Position numbers and translations under genes: made by a program. A stretch of DNA of 15,620 bases. Source: an uncultured Pedobacter sp. (GTDB taxonomy: Bacteria > Bacteroidota > Bacteroidia > Sphingobacteriales > Sphingobacteriaceae). Location of the stretch: the NCBI RefSeq assembly GCF_946479715.1, contig NZ_CAMLHF010000131.1, forward strand, positions 1-15,620. The letters run 5' to 3'. Shown here piece by piece: positions 8,257 through 15,347 of the stretch. The stretch's first letter is position 1; each line of letters opens with the position of its first letter. The notes below the pieces were generated by a model. The model was not told where the DNA came from. It worked only from the letters and a program-made list of their open reading frames with translations, and ran no database searches.

Positions 8257-8292
8257 CCCCACTCTGGTAGTTTTCGAACTACTATTAGCCAC

Positions 8293-8366
<74 letters not shown>

Positions 8367-8373
8367 CCCTTTG

Positions 8374-8408
8374 AAAGCCTTTCAGTTAGTTCTGGGAGGC
8401 TTTTTTTT
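8374..8408 (+). terminator. Rho-independent terminator after tRNA-Ala
   Basis: AAAGCCT (8374-8380) pairs with AGGCTTT (8397-8403) across a 16-nt loop and runs into eight T's. It lies 7 bases beyond the mature tRNA end. Confidence 0.75.
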
Positions 8409-8463
8409 CGAAATGAGGTTTCTCTCAGATAGATTGCTTAAGTAATGTGCACAAATTTCACAA

Positions 8464-8490
8464 TAATTTTGCGAGTTTCTTGCGCAAGAA
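8464..8490 (+). promoter_or_regulatory. Integrase promoter -7 element overlapped by a 14-bp palindrome
   Basis: TAATTTTG (8464-8471) matches TAnnTTTG, but no TTTG is seen at the usual -33 distance. TTCTTGCGCAAGAA (8477-8490), a perfect 14-bp palindrome, covers the expected transcription start and ends 32 bp before the integrase ATG. The placement suits a repressor operator, for example autoregulation or an element-borne regulator, or a recombinase arm site. Confidence 0.45.
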
Positions 8491-8522
8491 TTGAGTAAAG
8501 ACTTAACCATAACAATCAGATT

Positions 8523-9737
8523 ATGGTCAACATTACTACCCTTCTGGACATCAGAAGAGCAAAAAAGGATGGAACTTATCCAATCGTATTTAGAATCTAT
8601 TATCAACAAAGGTCTTTTACTAGATCTACAAAGATTTGCATAACAAAAAAGCAGTGGGATGATAAAAAGAAACAAATTAAAAATATCCACCCAAACTATC
8701 TCATCTTAAATAGACGCATACTGAAAGATTTCGCTGACCTACAATCAGAGCTTCTTTTAGCTAGTGACGAGAAAGTTAATGAGTTTTTGAATCCTACACC
8801 GATTAAGAAAGTCGATCAACCACCAAAATTAACCGTTTTGGAGTTCGTGGACAATTTGATAACCGAATTGAAATCAGATAATAAGATTGGTAATGCATGG
8901 GTTTATGAATCAGCTCTAAACGCAATAAAAAAATTCCATCCAGATACAGAACTATACTTTGAGCAAATTGACTTTGAATTTTTAGATAAATACAATAAAC
9001 ATTTACTGCGTGGTGGAATCAAGCACAATACGGCCTTCTTTTACCTAAGAACGCTTCGAGCTTTTTACAATAAGGCAATTAAACTGAAGGTTGTTGACAG
9101 AAACCTATATCCCTTTCATGATATCAAACTAAAAGCAGAAAGAACTAAAAAACGGGCAATTGATAAATCACTTATCACTGCCTTAATAAATTTAGAGCTA
9201 CCTGAGGATTCTTCAATATGGCACGTTCGCAACTGGTTCTTGATGTCCTTTTATCTTATGGGAATTTCATTTGTTGATTTAGCTTTACTCCAAACGAGTA
9301 ACATTAAAAATGGAAGAATACATTATAAAAGACAGAAAACAGGAAAGGCTTACGATATTAAAATTCTTCCTCAGGTTCAGAAGATAATAGATTCTTACAG
9401 TCCTACACGTTCGCAGAACTACTTGTTACCTATTATAAATCGTAAAGTTGAATCAGAGCAGGAAAGATTAAGGTTAATAAAGGATAGAACAAGATTTGCT
9501 AACAAATATCTAAAACGAATGGCAGAATTGATAGAAACCCAAGAGACAATAACGACCTATACATCCCGACATTCTTGGGCAACAATTTGCAAAAAATTAG
9601 GGTTTAGCATTGAAATCATTGCTGAGTGTTTAGGCCATGAATATGGGAATAAAACAACTGCTGTTTACTTAGACACATTTGACCAAGAAGTAATTGATGA
9701 TACTAATGAAAAAGTTGCAGAATCAGTAAACAACTAA
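8523..9737 (+). CDS. Tyrosine recombinase (site-specific integrase), Bacteroidota type
   Basis: This 404-aa protein of usual length for the Bacteroidota integrases likely catalyses insertion and excision of this element at the tRNA end. An N-terminal arm-binding domain (about 1-75, starting MVNITTLLDIRRAKKDGTYP) is followed by a SAM-like core-binding domain (about 105-205) and a C-terminal catalytic domain. Catalytic residues seen are R349 in TSRHSWAT (with Y346 where many relatives of other clades have His), H372 in LGH, nucleophile Y382 in AVYLD, and a KTGK beta-hairpin lysine. The first catalytic Arg, expected in the FY-(R)-G-x-S/N-F stretch, appears as Met246 (SFYLMGISF). That may be a subfamily trait or a loss of activity. 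A 14-bp palindrome sits over its promoter, and a strong terminator follows. Confidence 0.92.
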   Translation: MVNITTLLDIRRAKKDGTYPIVFRIYYQQRSFTRSTKICITKKQWDDKKKQIKNIHPNYLILNRRILKDFADLQSELLLASDEKVNEFLNPTPIKKVDQPPKLTVLEFVDNLITELKSDNKIGNAWVYESALNAIKKFHPDTELYFEQIDFEFLDKYNKHLLRGGIKHNTAFFYLRTLRAFYNKAIKLKVVDRNLYPFHDIKLKAERTKKRAIDKSLITALINLELPEDSSIWHVRNWFLMSFYLMGISFVDLALLQTSNIKNGRIHYKRQKTGKAYDIKILPQVQKIIDSYSPTRSQNYLLPIINRKVESEQERLRLIKDRTRFANKYLKRMAELIETQETITTYTSRHSWATICKKLGFSIEIIAECLGHEYGNKTTAVYLDTFDQEVIDDTNEKVAESVNN

Positions 9738-9744
9738 ACATTCT

Positions 9745-9776
9745 AAAGCGGAGTAGCATTAGTTACTTCGCTTTTT
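9745..9776 (+). terminator. Rho-independent terminator after integrase
   Basis: AAAGCGGAGTA (9745-9755) pairs with TACTTCGCTTT (9764-9774), an 11-bp stem with one G-U pair and an 8-nt loop, followed by T's. It begins 8 bases beyond the integrase stop. Confidence 0.8.
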
Positions 9777-9805
9777 AAGCTCAAAAATCAGAAAGAATAC
9801 ATAGC

Positions 9806-9817
9806 TTAGTATACTAA
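9806..9817. promoter_or_regulatory. 12-bp perfect palindrome before the two-gene unit
   Basis: TTAGTATACTAA is a perfect 12-bp palindrome that ends 11 bp before the ATG of the two-TM protein gene, where a bound repressor would block transcription or a ribosome. No clear promoter pair was found for the unit. Confidence 0.35.
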
Positions 9818-9828
9818 ATAAATAAGTC

Positions 9829-10860
9829 ATGTCTCTCACCTTATCAGATAATCACAGGAAACAACTAGACCAATTTAATAATTTAACGGTTGAAAAATTG
9901 GTTAGAGAAGATATTGGATCAGCAGGTTTTTCTAAGCTTCATGAAAAGCTAACAACTATTAGATCTATGATTAATGATTTGATAGCAATTGCTACAACAG
10001 CACCAGATATATCAAACATTTATCTTGACGTCCTATTCAACTACATATCAGCATATAACTCACATGGAAGTAAATTAGTACAGTATAATCCAGATGCAAA
10101 TAATAGCACGCAAACTAAACATACTATTATTAATGCGGTAGAAGGACTTTATACTTATATGTTAACGGGGGTAGATTCAACTGGGCAAAGACCAGCTAAT
10201 ATGACTTTTGTAGCTCTTTATTCAGTTTTAAAACAACGACAATTTGACAATATAAGTTCAAACATAATTGATGTTGAAAATAATAAAGCAGAATTTATCG
10301 ACTTAAAGACCAAAACTGAACAGTTGCTCGCTACTTTACAAGACAAGGCCAAGGAGGTTAGTTTACATGACTATTCTGAGATTTTTTCAAAGCAAGCCGA
10401 GCTACATTCAAAGTGGGATAGAAAGAATTTAGGTAGTGCTCAAATTTGGTTGATATCAACATTTGTACTGATTTCCCTATTTATATGCTTTATCTCTAAA
10501 ATTGAAATTCTCTATCCAATTAATACAAGTGCAAATGCCACAATAATTACTATTGAATATCTTACTAGAGTCCTTATTATCAGCTTCTTTATTTATTTAA
10601 TAACGTTTTGTGCGAAGCAATTCAACATTCAACAACATTTGTCCATTGTCAATAAGCATCGAGAAAATACATTGAATTCTTACAAACTCTTTATAGATAG
10701 TCTTGGGGATTCTAATAGTGAAATTAAACACGCTCTTATGATGGAAGTTGCAAAAGCTATTTATGATTCCGGACAAACAGGATATTTAGGCAGTAATGAC
10801 AAATCCGAAGGTTCGCCCTCATTAATCGAGATGACAAAATACGTAAGTGGCAATAAATAG
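9829..10860 (+). CDS. Unrecognised two-TM membrane protein, first gene of a two-gene unit
   Basis: I cannot name a family for this 343-aa protein. Residues 1-145 look soluble and mostly helical. A charged, coiled-coil-prone stretch follows (about 148-200, e.g. TKTEQLLATLQDKAKEV). Two hydrophobic helices lie at about 204-224 (AQIWLISTFVLISLFICF) and 244-265 (YLTRVLIISFFIYLITF), separated by a short polar loop, so both ends should face the cytoplasm. The C-terminal part is helical, with HRENTLNSYKLF and a late GQTGYL. Coiled coil plus two TM helices is a layout known for membrane-acting effectors of some defence systems, but that link is an inference from shape only. The next gene starts 19 bp downstream with no terminator between, so the pair is probably co-transcribed and may act together. 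No signal peptide is present. Confidence 0.8.
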   Translation: MSLTLSDNHRKQLDQFNNLTVEKLVREDIGSAGFSKLHEKLTTIRSMINDLIAIATTAPDISNIYLDVLFNYISAYNSHGSKLVQYNPDANNSTQTKHTIINAVEGLYTYMLTGVDSTGQRPANMTFVALYSVLKQRQFDNISSNIIDVENNKAEFIDLKTKTEQLLATLQDKAKEVSLHDYSEIFSKQAELHSKWDRKNLGSAQIWLISTFVLISLFICFISKIEILYPINTSANATIITIEYLTRVLIISFFIYLITFCAKQFNIQQHLSIVNKHRENTLNSYKLFIDSLGDSNSEIKHALMMEVAKAIYDSGQTGYLGSNDKSEGSPSLIEMTKYVSGNK

Positions 10861-10879
10861 ATCAAATAAGTTTATTTAA

Positions 10880-11737
10880 ATGGCAGACTTATTAGAAATC
10901 AAAATAGATTCATCAAGAGTAAACAATTACAGAAAAATAAAGAGTGAGACCCCTTCTTTCTTAGATCGTAAAGCTTTTATTTTAATTGATTCATACTTTC
11001 AAGACAAAATGCTTGAATCTATGAAGAAGTTACTAAGCACTTACAAAGTAGATCATGAACATCTTGATTATTTCCTATTTATCATAGGCCAACACTATTA
11101 TCTATATGAAACGTTAGAAGAGCAAATACAAAATTCTTTTGAGTGTCATGAACCTCTAAAATTCCTGCAATCCTATCTTGTCCAAACGGAAAATCTGAAA
11201 ACAGAAGGTATCAAAGAAGACTCAGAGAATAAGGAAGAACTGATAAAACAGAGGTTAGATAACAGATATTTAGAGATAGTAAACCCCTTATTTAAAAATG
11301 AGATTCCAATAAGGCTTCGTAACACAGACTTTGTTGTGAAAGGTATCTATCAGCTATTTAAAAAGCAGTACAACTACTCATTGAAAGAAGTTTTAAAACC
11401 TTACGAAGAGATTCCCTCTCTTAATATCATAAACCAGCTTGTAGAAGAAAATAACAACCTTATCAATTATGTCACCCGCTATCTAATACCAGAGATTTCA
11501 TTAGACCTTCTTGATTATTTAAAGACCTATATGGTTGGTCAACTTTCGAGAAAACAATATCTCTTTCTATTTGATTTGCTTTACTTATATGGGATTTTCC
11601 TTTTAGATGATAATGAAGATACTCATGACTATAAAGTAACTGAAACCTTTGAAGTCCCAGATTATCCAAGTACAGAAAAGACAGCTTACTTAAAGAGAGT
11701 CATCCACAGATATAACAAGTATATAAAACAACGCTAA
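10880..11737 (+). CDS. Unrecognised 285-aa cytoplasmic protein, second gene of the two-gene unit
   Basis: The protein is mainly helical and rich in Lys, Glu, Leu and Tyr, with no signal peptide, membrane helix, nucleotide-binding motif or zinc-binding cluster. Notable stretches are FIIGQHYYLYETLEEQIQ (about 67-84), an acidic linker around 108-125 and a basic, Tyr-rich end (AYLKRVIHRYNKYIKQR). I considered RteC-like regulators and did not find enough agreement. Its start lies 19 bp after the two-TM gene, with which it shares a strong terminator, so it is probably that protein's partner, for example a sensor, regulator or inhibitor. This is inferred from position only. Confidence 0.78.
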   Translation: MADLLEIKIDSSRVNNYRKIKSETPSFLDRKAFILIDSYFQDKMLESMKKLLSTYKVDHEHLDYFLFIIGQHYYLYETLEEQIQNSFECHEPLKFLQSYLVQTENLKTEGIKEDSENKEELIKQRLDNRYLEIVNPLFKNEIPIRLRNTDFVVKGIYQLFKKQYNYSLKEVLKPYEEIPSLNIINQLVEENNNLINYVTRYLIPEISLDLLDYLKTYMVGQLSRKQYLFLFDLLYLYGIFLLDDNEDTHDYKVTETFEVPDYPSTEKTAYLKRVIHRYNKYIKQR

Positions 11738-11765
11738 TTATCGGATAACTAACTTATAATATTAT

Positions 11766-11796
11766 AGCCTCATCGGTCATCCGATGGGGCTTTTTT
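11766..11796 (+). terminator. Rho-independent terminator closing the two-gene unit
   Basis: AGCCTCATCGG (11766-11776) pairs with CCGATGGGGCT (11781-11791), an 11-bp GC-rich stem with one G-U pair and a TCAT loop, followed by a run of T's. It is the strongest classical terminator in the window. Confidence 0.85.
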
Positions 11797-11834
11797 ATTC
11801 CCCCACATTTGTGGTAGAGAAAGAGAGGTAAGTT

Positions 11835-11927
11835 ATGGTACCTAATGATAACTCTTCAGTATCTGCTTTGCGCAAAGCTCATTTACAGTTAGATAGTCGA
11901 CTAAGTGACTATAATTTAAAACAATAA
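11835..11927 (+). CDS. Small ORF of 30 codons upstream of the 139-aa gene
   Basis: This is an ATG-to-TAA frame with a purine-rich GAGAGG (11823-11828) six bases before the ATG, better than most genes here. The product begins MVPNDNSSVSALRKAHLQLD and its second half could form an amphipathic helix; no family is recognised. It lies between a terminator and the next gene (start 11939, 11 bp after the stop), so it could be a leader peptide, a small partner protein or chance. A 12-bp dyad CCACATTTGTGG (11803-11814) lies just upstream and may be regulatory. Confidence 0.35.
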   Translation: MVPNDNSSVSALRKAHLQLDSRLSDYNLKQ

Positions 11928-11938
11928 AAAACAATATA

Positions 11939-12358
11939 ATGGCAATCGCTAATAAATTTACTGCATTAGTTAATAAACTAAAAGAAGCCCCGAAGGGCAT
12001 TCAAATGTCTGATCTCTTTACTGAAAATAACCCAAATGGTTACTTCACCAGAGAAGACCTATATAATTACATAATTGAGCTTACGGAATATCAACAAAAG
12101 AAATTCAGCCTCTTCTTCGAATATATGACTCAAGGATTTCCTATAACGTCTTTGCCTATTGGAGTGGAAGACAAACAATCTGGGCTCAAGGTGATTTGGG
12201 TTAGGTTTAAAACTCCAACCGGCCCCCAAAACTTTAAAATGCAATACCAAGAATGGCTTTTGCTATTGGTCAAACATTATATAAGTGGAGTTTTTAAAGG
12301 GGTCGTTTTCAATGAAGATGAAATGGTAGCCGAAATGTTAAAACACCTTGATCAGTAA
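11939..12358 (+). CDS. Unrecognised 139-aa protein
   Basis: This is a small soluble mixed alpha/beta protein without signal peptide, TM helix or metal motif. The first part is helical (MAIANKFTALVNKLKEAPKG). FTREDLYNYIIELTEYQQKK suggests a second helix. A central segment with likely beta-strands (GLKVIWVRFKTPTGP) and a C-terminal helix-rich end (EWLLLLVKHYISG, EDEMVAEMLKHL) follow. It begins 11 bp after the small ORF and ends just before a terminator, so it stands as its own or a two-cistron unit ahead of the helicase-like gene. I do not recognise a family. Confidence 0.72.
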   Translation: MAIANKFTALVNKLKEAPKGIQMSDLFTENNPNGYFTREDLYNYIIELTEYQQKKFSLFFEYMTQGFPITSLPIGVEDKQSGLKVIWVRFKTPTGPQNFKMQYQEWLLLLVKHYISGVFKGVVFNEDEMVAEMLKHLDQ

Positions 12359-12371
12359 CAATCAATTAAGC

Positions 12372-12399
12372 AGAGGAGCATCTAATCTGATGCTCCTTT
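12372..12399 (+). terminator. Rho-independent terminator after the 139-aa gene
   Basis: AGGAGCATC (12374-12382) pairs exactly with GATGCTCCT (12389-12397) across TAATCT. Two outer pairs (A-T and G-U) extend the stem to 11 bp. The T-run is short (TTT) and followed by AAAA, so termination may be partial and allow read-through into the helicase-like gene 38 bp downstream. Confidence 0.65.
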
Positions 12400-12436
12400 A
12401 AAATCAAACCACACATTAACTAATAATATCTTCAAC

Positions 12437-14290
12437 ATGAAGAAGCAGAAAACATTAACAGTAAAAAAAGATCAATATTTAAAGGAAATAATGGACATAT
12501 TCCCAACCAATTCTATAATACATAAAACACTTACAGGCATTGGCTCGACATCGCTTCTACTGGAGCATGTAACCCAAAATTGCCTAGTTATTGTCCCGAA
12601 CGTACCCGTAATTAAAGGGAAGTGTAAAAAGTACAACACAAGGCGGAAAGAAGTGGTGAAAGGTGTTTATGATGGAGTAACTGTGGATGACATCACAGCA
12701 TACTTAAACTCTCCTCAAACACCTAAACGCTTTATCACAACGCCTGAGAGCTATCTGAAAGTAAAACATGCAATTGAGGACAGCGAAGAATACAATTTAT
12801 ATAATGACTTCTTTCTTTTAATCGATGAATGCGAGAGATTAGTACAAGATGTTAATTATAGGGATAAAATAATACGTCCTTTTAACGACTTCTTTCTCTT
12901 CGATAACAGGGCAATGGTGTCTGCTACTACAATGAAGATGACAGATCCAAGATTTGAAATTCACAAGATGAAAAAGTTAACAATTGTACCAGATTTCGAC
13001 TACAAGGAGGACATCCAATTAATAAGTACAAATAATATTGAGTTGTCACTTCAGAGCTTTATTAGCAAGAATAAAAGAGACCAGTACTTTATATTCCATA
13101 ATTCAATAGATTCTATGGTCTGCTTAATTAAACGATTGAAATTAGAGGAAGATACCGCAATATTCTGTGGAATGGATAGTGCTAAAAAGCTAAAAGGAAA
13201 TGACATTAAAAATGTGAATACGGATATCAAGCAATTTAAAAGGTTCAACTTTCTAAGCAGTAGATTCTTCTCTGCATTGGATATCGAGGGGGTATCAAAT
13301 CCGACAATTATTATGCTGACAGACCTTTACTTTGCAGAACATACAGCTATTGACCCAATAAGTCAATCTATACAGATTCAAGGTCGTTTCCGTAAAGAAA
13401 AAGGTAAAGAATTGGTAAAGGAAATAACACATATCACTAATTTAAAATCCATGTTTATACGATCAGATGAGAGTATTCTTGCGGAGATTGAAACTGGACG
13501 GATCATTCATCGGTTTCTAAAGCGTTATGCTATTGGAGCTACAACTAATGGTGCTGTCAAAACTATTAAAGAACTCCTTAAGAAAGTTGAAAATCAATTA
13601 GCCGTAACTGAAGACAGCGAAATAGATCACTTCTTAAAAGACAATATGATCTTCGATAATAAGATCAAGAGCTATTATACTTCATTTGATGATTTGATAT
13701 CAGCTTATAAAAGGAGTAAGCATTTTAACATTACCACAACTATTGAGGAGTATACAATTAATGACGAAATCCGTATTCAACTATTAAACAAAGAAAACAT
13801 TCGGCCTAAGACACTATTGGAGATCCTAGTCCGTGAACTATCTAAGTTAAATGATTTGAAAAAAAAGAACCCATTTCAAGCTACCTTAGAGGAAATATCA
13901 CTTCTAGGATCTTACCCAAAAGAATCCGCTTTATTAAATGAGATTACTTTGGCAAGAGCAGAAGAACTTCAATATGACATTAGAAAGATTCGCGCAGCGA
14001 TCAAAGAGAAACAAAAGGAAAGAGAGCAAACAAACTTTGAATTTATAACATACTTAGAGCAATCATTTATGATTAACCAATTTTACCTTGCTAAATTATA
14101 CAAGGCTATACTAAGAGATGGAATAGCTCAATTCCGACTATTCACATTAAATCCTACCTTATCACTTCTAAAGAAGTACTTTAATGCGGACGAAACCAGA
14201 ATAACAGTTGGTAGGAAAAGGGTACGGGGAATAGTAATATTAGGTAAGAATAACCTAAATCTTATAAATCCAACGGGACAAAATATTTAA
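12437..14290 (+). CDS. SF2 helicase-like protein with degenerate Walker A motif
   Basis: This 617-aa protein shows the ordered motifs of superfamily 2 helicases in residues 1-330. A P-loop-like TLTGIGSTS (31-39) is followed by LVIVPNVPVIKGK in place of motif Ia, a Walker B/DEAD-type LLIDECE with D130-E131-C132-E133, SAT (162-164, motif III), a motif-V-like SALDIEGV, and QIQGRFR (313-319, motif VI QxxGRxR with arginine fingers R317/R319). The Walker A Lys is replaced by Ser37 (GIGST against GSGKT), so ATP use may be altered. I recall related Bacteroidota proteins with TG-x-G-x-T and PNVPVI, so this may be a family trait. Residues about 365-617 are helical and highly charged, with coiled-coil potential around 470-540. 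Its substrate is unknown; element replication or defence are both possible. Confidence 0.72.
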   Translation: MKKQKTLTVKKDQYLKEIMDIFPTNSIIHKTLTGIGSTSLLLEHVTQNCLVIVPNVPVIKGKCKKYNTRRKEVVKGVYDGVTVDDITAYLNSPQTPKRFITTPESYLKVKHAIEDSEEYNLYNDFFLLIDECERLVQDVNYRDKIIRPFNDFFLFDNRAMVSATTMKMTDPRFEIHKMKKLTIVPDFDYKEDIQLISTNNIELSLQSFISKNKRDQYFIFHNSIDSMVCLIKRLKLEEDTAIFCGMDSAKKLKGNDIKNVNTDIKQFKRFNFLSSRFFSALDIEGVSNPTIIMLTDLYFAEHTAIDPISQSIQIQGRFRKEKGKELVKEITHITNLKSMFIRSDESILAEIETGRIIHRFLKRYAIGATTNGAVKTIKELLKKVENQLAVTEDSEIDHFLKDNMIFDNKIKSYYTSFDDLISAYKRSKHFNITTTIEEYTINDEIRIQLLNKENIRPKTLLEILVRELSKLNDLKKKNPFQATLEEISLLGSYPKESALLNEITLARAEELQYDIRKIRAAIKEKQKEREQTNFEFITYLEQSFMINQFYLAKLYKAILRDGIAQFRLFTLNPTLSLLKKYFNADETRITVGRKRVRGIVILGKNNLNLINPTGQNI

Positions 14291-14340
14291 TAAGGGTCTA
14301 TTATACCCCCTGTTTATCTTTTTGTCCCGCACAGCTAACT

Positions 14341-14384
14341 TAAACTAAGAATGCCAGGCTTAACAGCTTGGCATTCTTAGTTTA
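14341..14384. terminator. Very long hairpin (20-bp stem), probable bidirectional terminator
   Basis: Bases 14341-14360 pair with 14365-14384 around a TAAC loop; the 20-bp stem contains a single G-U pair. The outer part is AT-rich on both sides, giving T-rich tails in both directions, so it could end transcripts from either strand. It begins 50 bp after the helicase-like gene stop. Its length is unusual for a simple terminator. Confidence 0.75.
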
Positions 14385-14705
14385 TAATAACATTAAAATC
14401 TCATTCCCTTAAGTCAGGCGCTCGCCGATGGTATCCCCCTACCCGATAAAGTAAGAGTTATTAATAAAAGTGATTAGTACCTCATATTATCCCTTTAACC
14501 ACCGTGCCCTCGCTAAGACAAATTTTATTTTTTTATATTTTATAAGACCTGTCTACACGCAACCTCTATAACTAAAACCCCCTCCCACTTGTCTTGTGGG
14601 AAGTCACTTCCTGTAAAAAGCCTTAATCCATTACAGGCTCACAAGTAAAATTCACTATTTATTAATCACCGTAAAACAAGCCTTTATTCTAGGCATTGCA
14701 TCATT
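14385..14705. other. Gene-free region with nested inverted repeats
   Basis: No ORF of more than a few codons on the plus strand looks real, and no convincing Bacteroidota promoter pair was found on either strand. The plus strand has C-rich patches (around 14435, 14500, 14577-14588) and a long T-rich patch (14521-14543). The right half holds the structured segment 14583-14645. The region may carry the promoter of the 178-aa gene, an antisense RNA or a replication/transfer site. Confidence 0.5.
14583..14645. repeat. Cluster of overlapping, mutually exclusive inverted repeats
   Basis: TCCCAC/GTGGGA (14583-14588/14596-14601) overlaps GGAAGT-C-ACTTCC (14599-14611), which abuts CCTGTAA/TTACAGG (14610-14616/14631-14637). 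CTTGTG (14593-14598) can pair with CACAAG (14640-14645) and enclose the last two, in competition with the first. Four exact arm pairs in 63 bases suggest a folded RNA or a protein-bound DNA site. Confidence 0.45.
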
Positions 14706-15242
14706 ATGAGCAAAAAACCAAGACAAGTTAAAAACCTTAAGAAATCAGAGACCATGACAGTAATTACACCAAGCGAGGAGATCGTCCTTGTACAAAACCT
14801 AGAACTAAGAAATGAAAATGTCGGGCAGGCATACTTAAACATTATTAAAGGCTGTAAAGAGCTTCTAACTGCATTTGATACTTTACGTTACAGAATGCAC
14901 GTTACGATAGATCACACAAAATCCAGTAAGGAAACAAACCTTATCAGCGAATGGATGTGTTATTTTATGAACCTTACATTGACACGCAACAAGTACGGAT
15001 ACCACATGCTCTACTTTTCGTTCGACGCAGAAGCTTTAACCAGATTCGGGGATAAGATGTTTAATAGAATGCTACGTGTTGTTTTTAATTGCACAAACAT
15101 CACAGTAACAGATTTAAACATTGAGAACTCAATACGGATAGAACATGAAGCTAGTGATATCCAACCATTCTTTATCAATAGACTTCTTGCTGACCCTAAA
15201 GATTACATTACAATAACTGCTGAAGATAAGGTTCCATCGTAA
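14706..15242 (+). CDS. Unrecognised 178-aa protein
   Basis: This protein has a basic N-terminus (MSKKPRQVKNLKKSE), then a mixed alpha/beta body without signal peptide, TM helix or recognisable catalytic motif. Distinct stretches are HVTIDHTKSSKETN (about 64-77), TRNKYGYHMLYFSFD (about 93-107) and FGDKMFNRMLRVVF (about 113-126). The basic start would suit nucleic-acid binding, which is conjecture. ATG 14706 has no Shine-Dalgarno, as is usual in Bacteroidota; an internal ATG at residue 17 is a possible alternative. It stands alone between the gene-free region and a palindromic hairpin directly after its stop. No family is recognised. Confidence 0.72.
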   Translation: MSKKPRQVKNLKKSETMTVITPSEEIVLVQNLELRNENVGQAYLNIIKGCKELLTAFDTLRYRMHVTIDHTKSSKETNLISEWMCYFMNLTLTRNKYGYHMLYFSFDAEALTRFGDKMFNRMLRVVFNCTNITVTDLNIENSIRIEHEASDIQPFFINRLLADPKDYITITAEDKVPS

Positions 15243-15243
15243 A

Positions 15244-15273
15244 AATATTAGAGGTTGCAATACCTCTAATATT
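15244..15273. terminator. Perfect 12-bp hairpin directly after the 178-aa gene
   Basis: AATATTAGAGGT (15244-15255) pairs exactly with ACCTCTAATATT (15262-15273), 6-nt loop, starting one base beyond the stop codon. The plus strand has no T-run after the stem, whereas the minus strand has TTTT, so it may end leftward transcription or simply protect the mRNA 3' end. Confidence 0.55.
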
Positions 15274-15347
15274 AAAATACCTCATTATCTTTACATGGAT
15301 AAAAACGGAGGAAACATAACTACAATTTAGAATTACATATATAAGAT

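Larger units (their letters stand above)
7968..8292. other. Gene-free region between envelope operon and tRNA-Ala
   Basis: These 325 bases separate two divergent transcription units. I saw no ORF on either strand with coding character. The right end holds a near-consensus tRNA promoter and the left end a weak promoter candidate for the operon. An AT-rich imperfect dyad (CGAAAT...ATTTCG, about 8191-8218) lies between. A purine-rich run with six G's sits near 8156-8180, with no assigned role. Confidence 0.6.

Noticed and set aside
8382..8690. 102-codon minus-strand ORF across the integrase start
   Set aside because: It overlaps the integrase N-terminus, its promoter region and the tRNA terminator, and shows no domain.
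10880..11737. RteC-like excision regulator
   Set aside because: Length and element context fit, but I could not match the conserved C-terminal pattern of RteC.
14351..14380. ATG-initiated 9-codon frame inside the long hairpin
   Set aside because: It lies wholly within the hairpin stem-loop; a by-product of the palindrome.
15295..15330. 11-codon ORF (ATG to TAG)
   Set aside because: Very short, without codon evidence; could be a leader peptide but chance is as likely.
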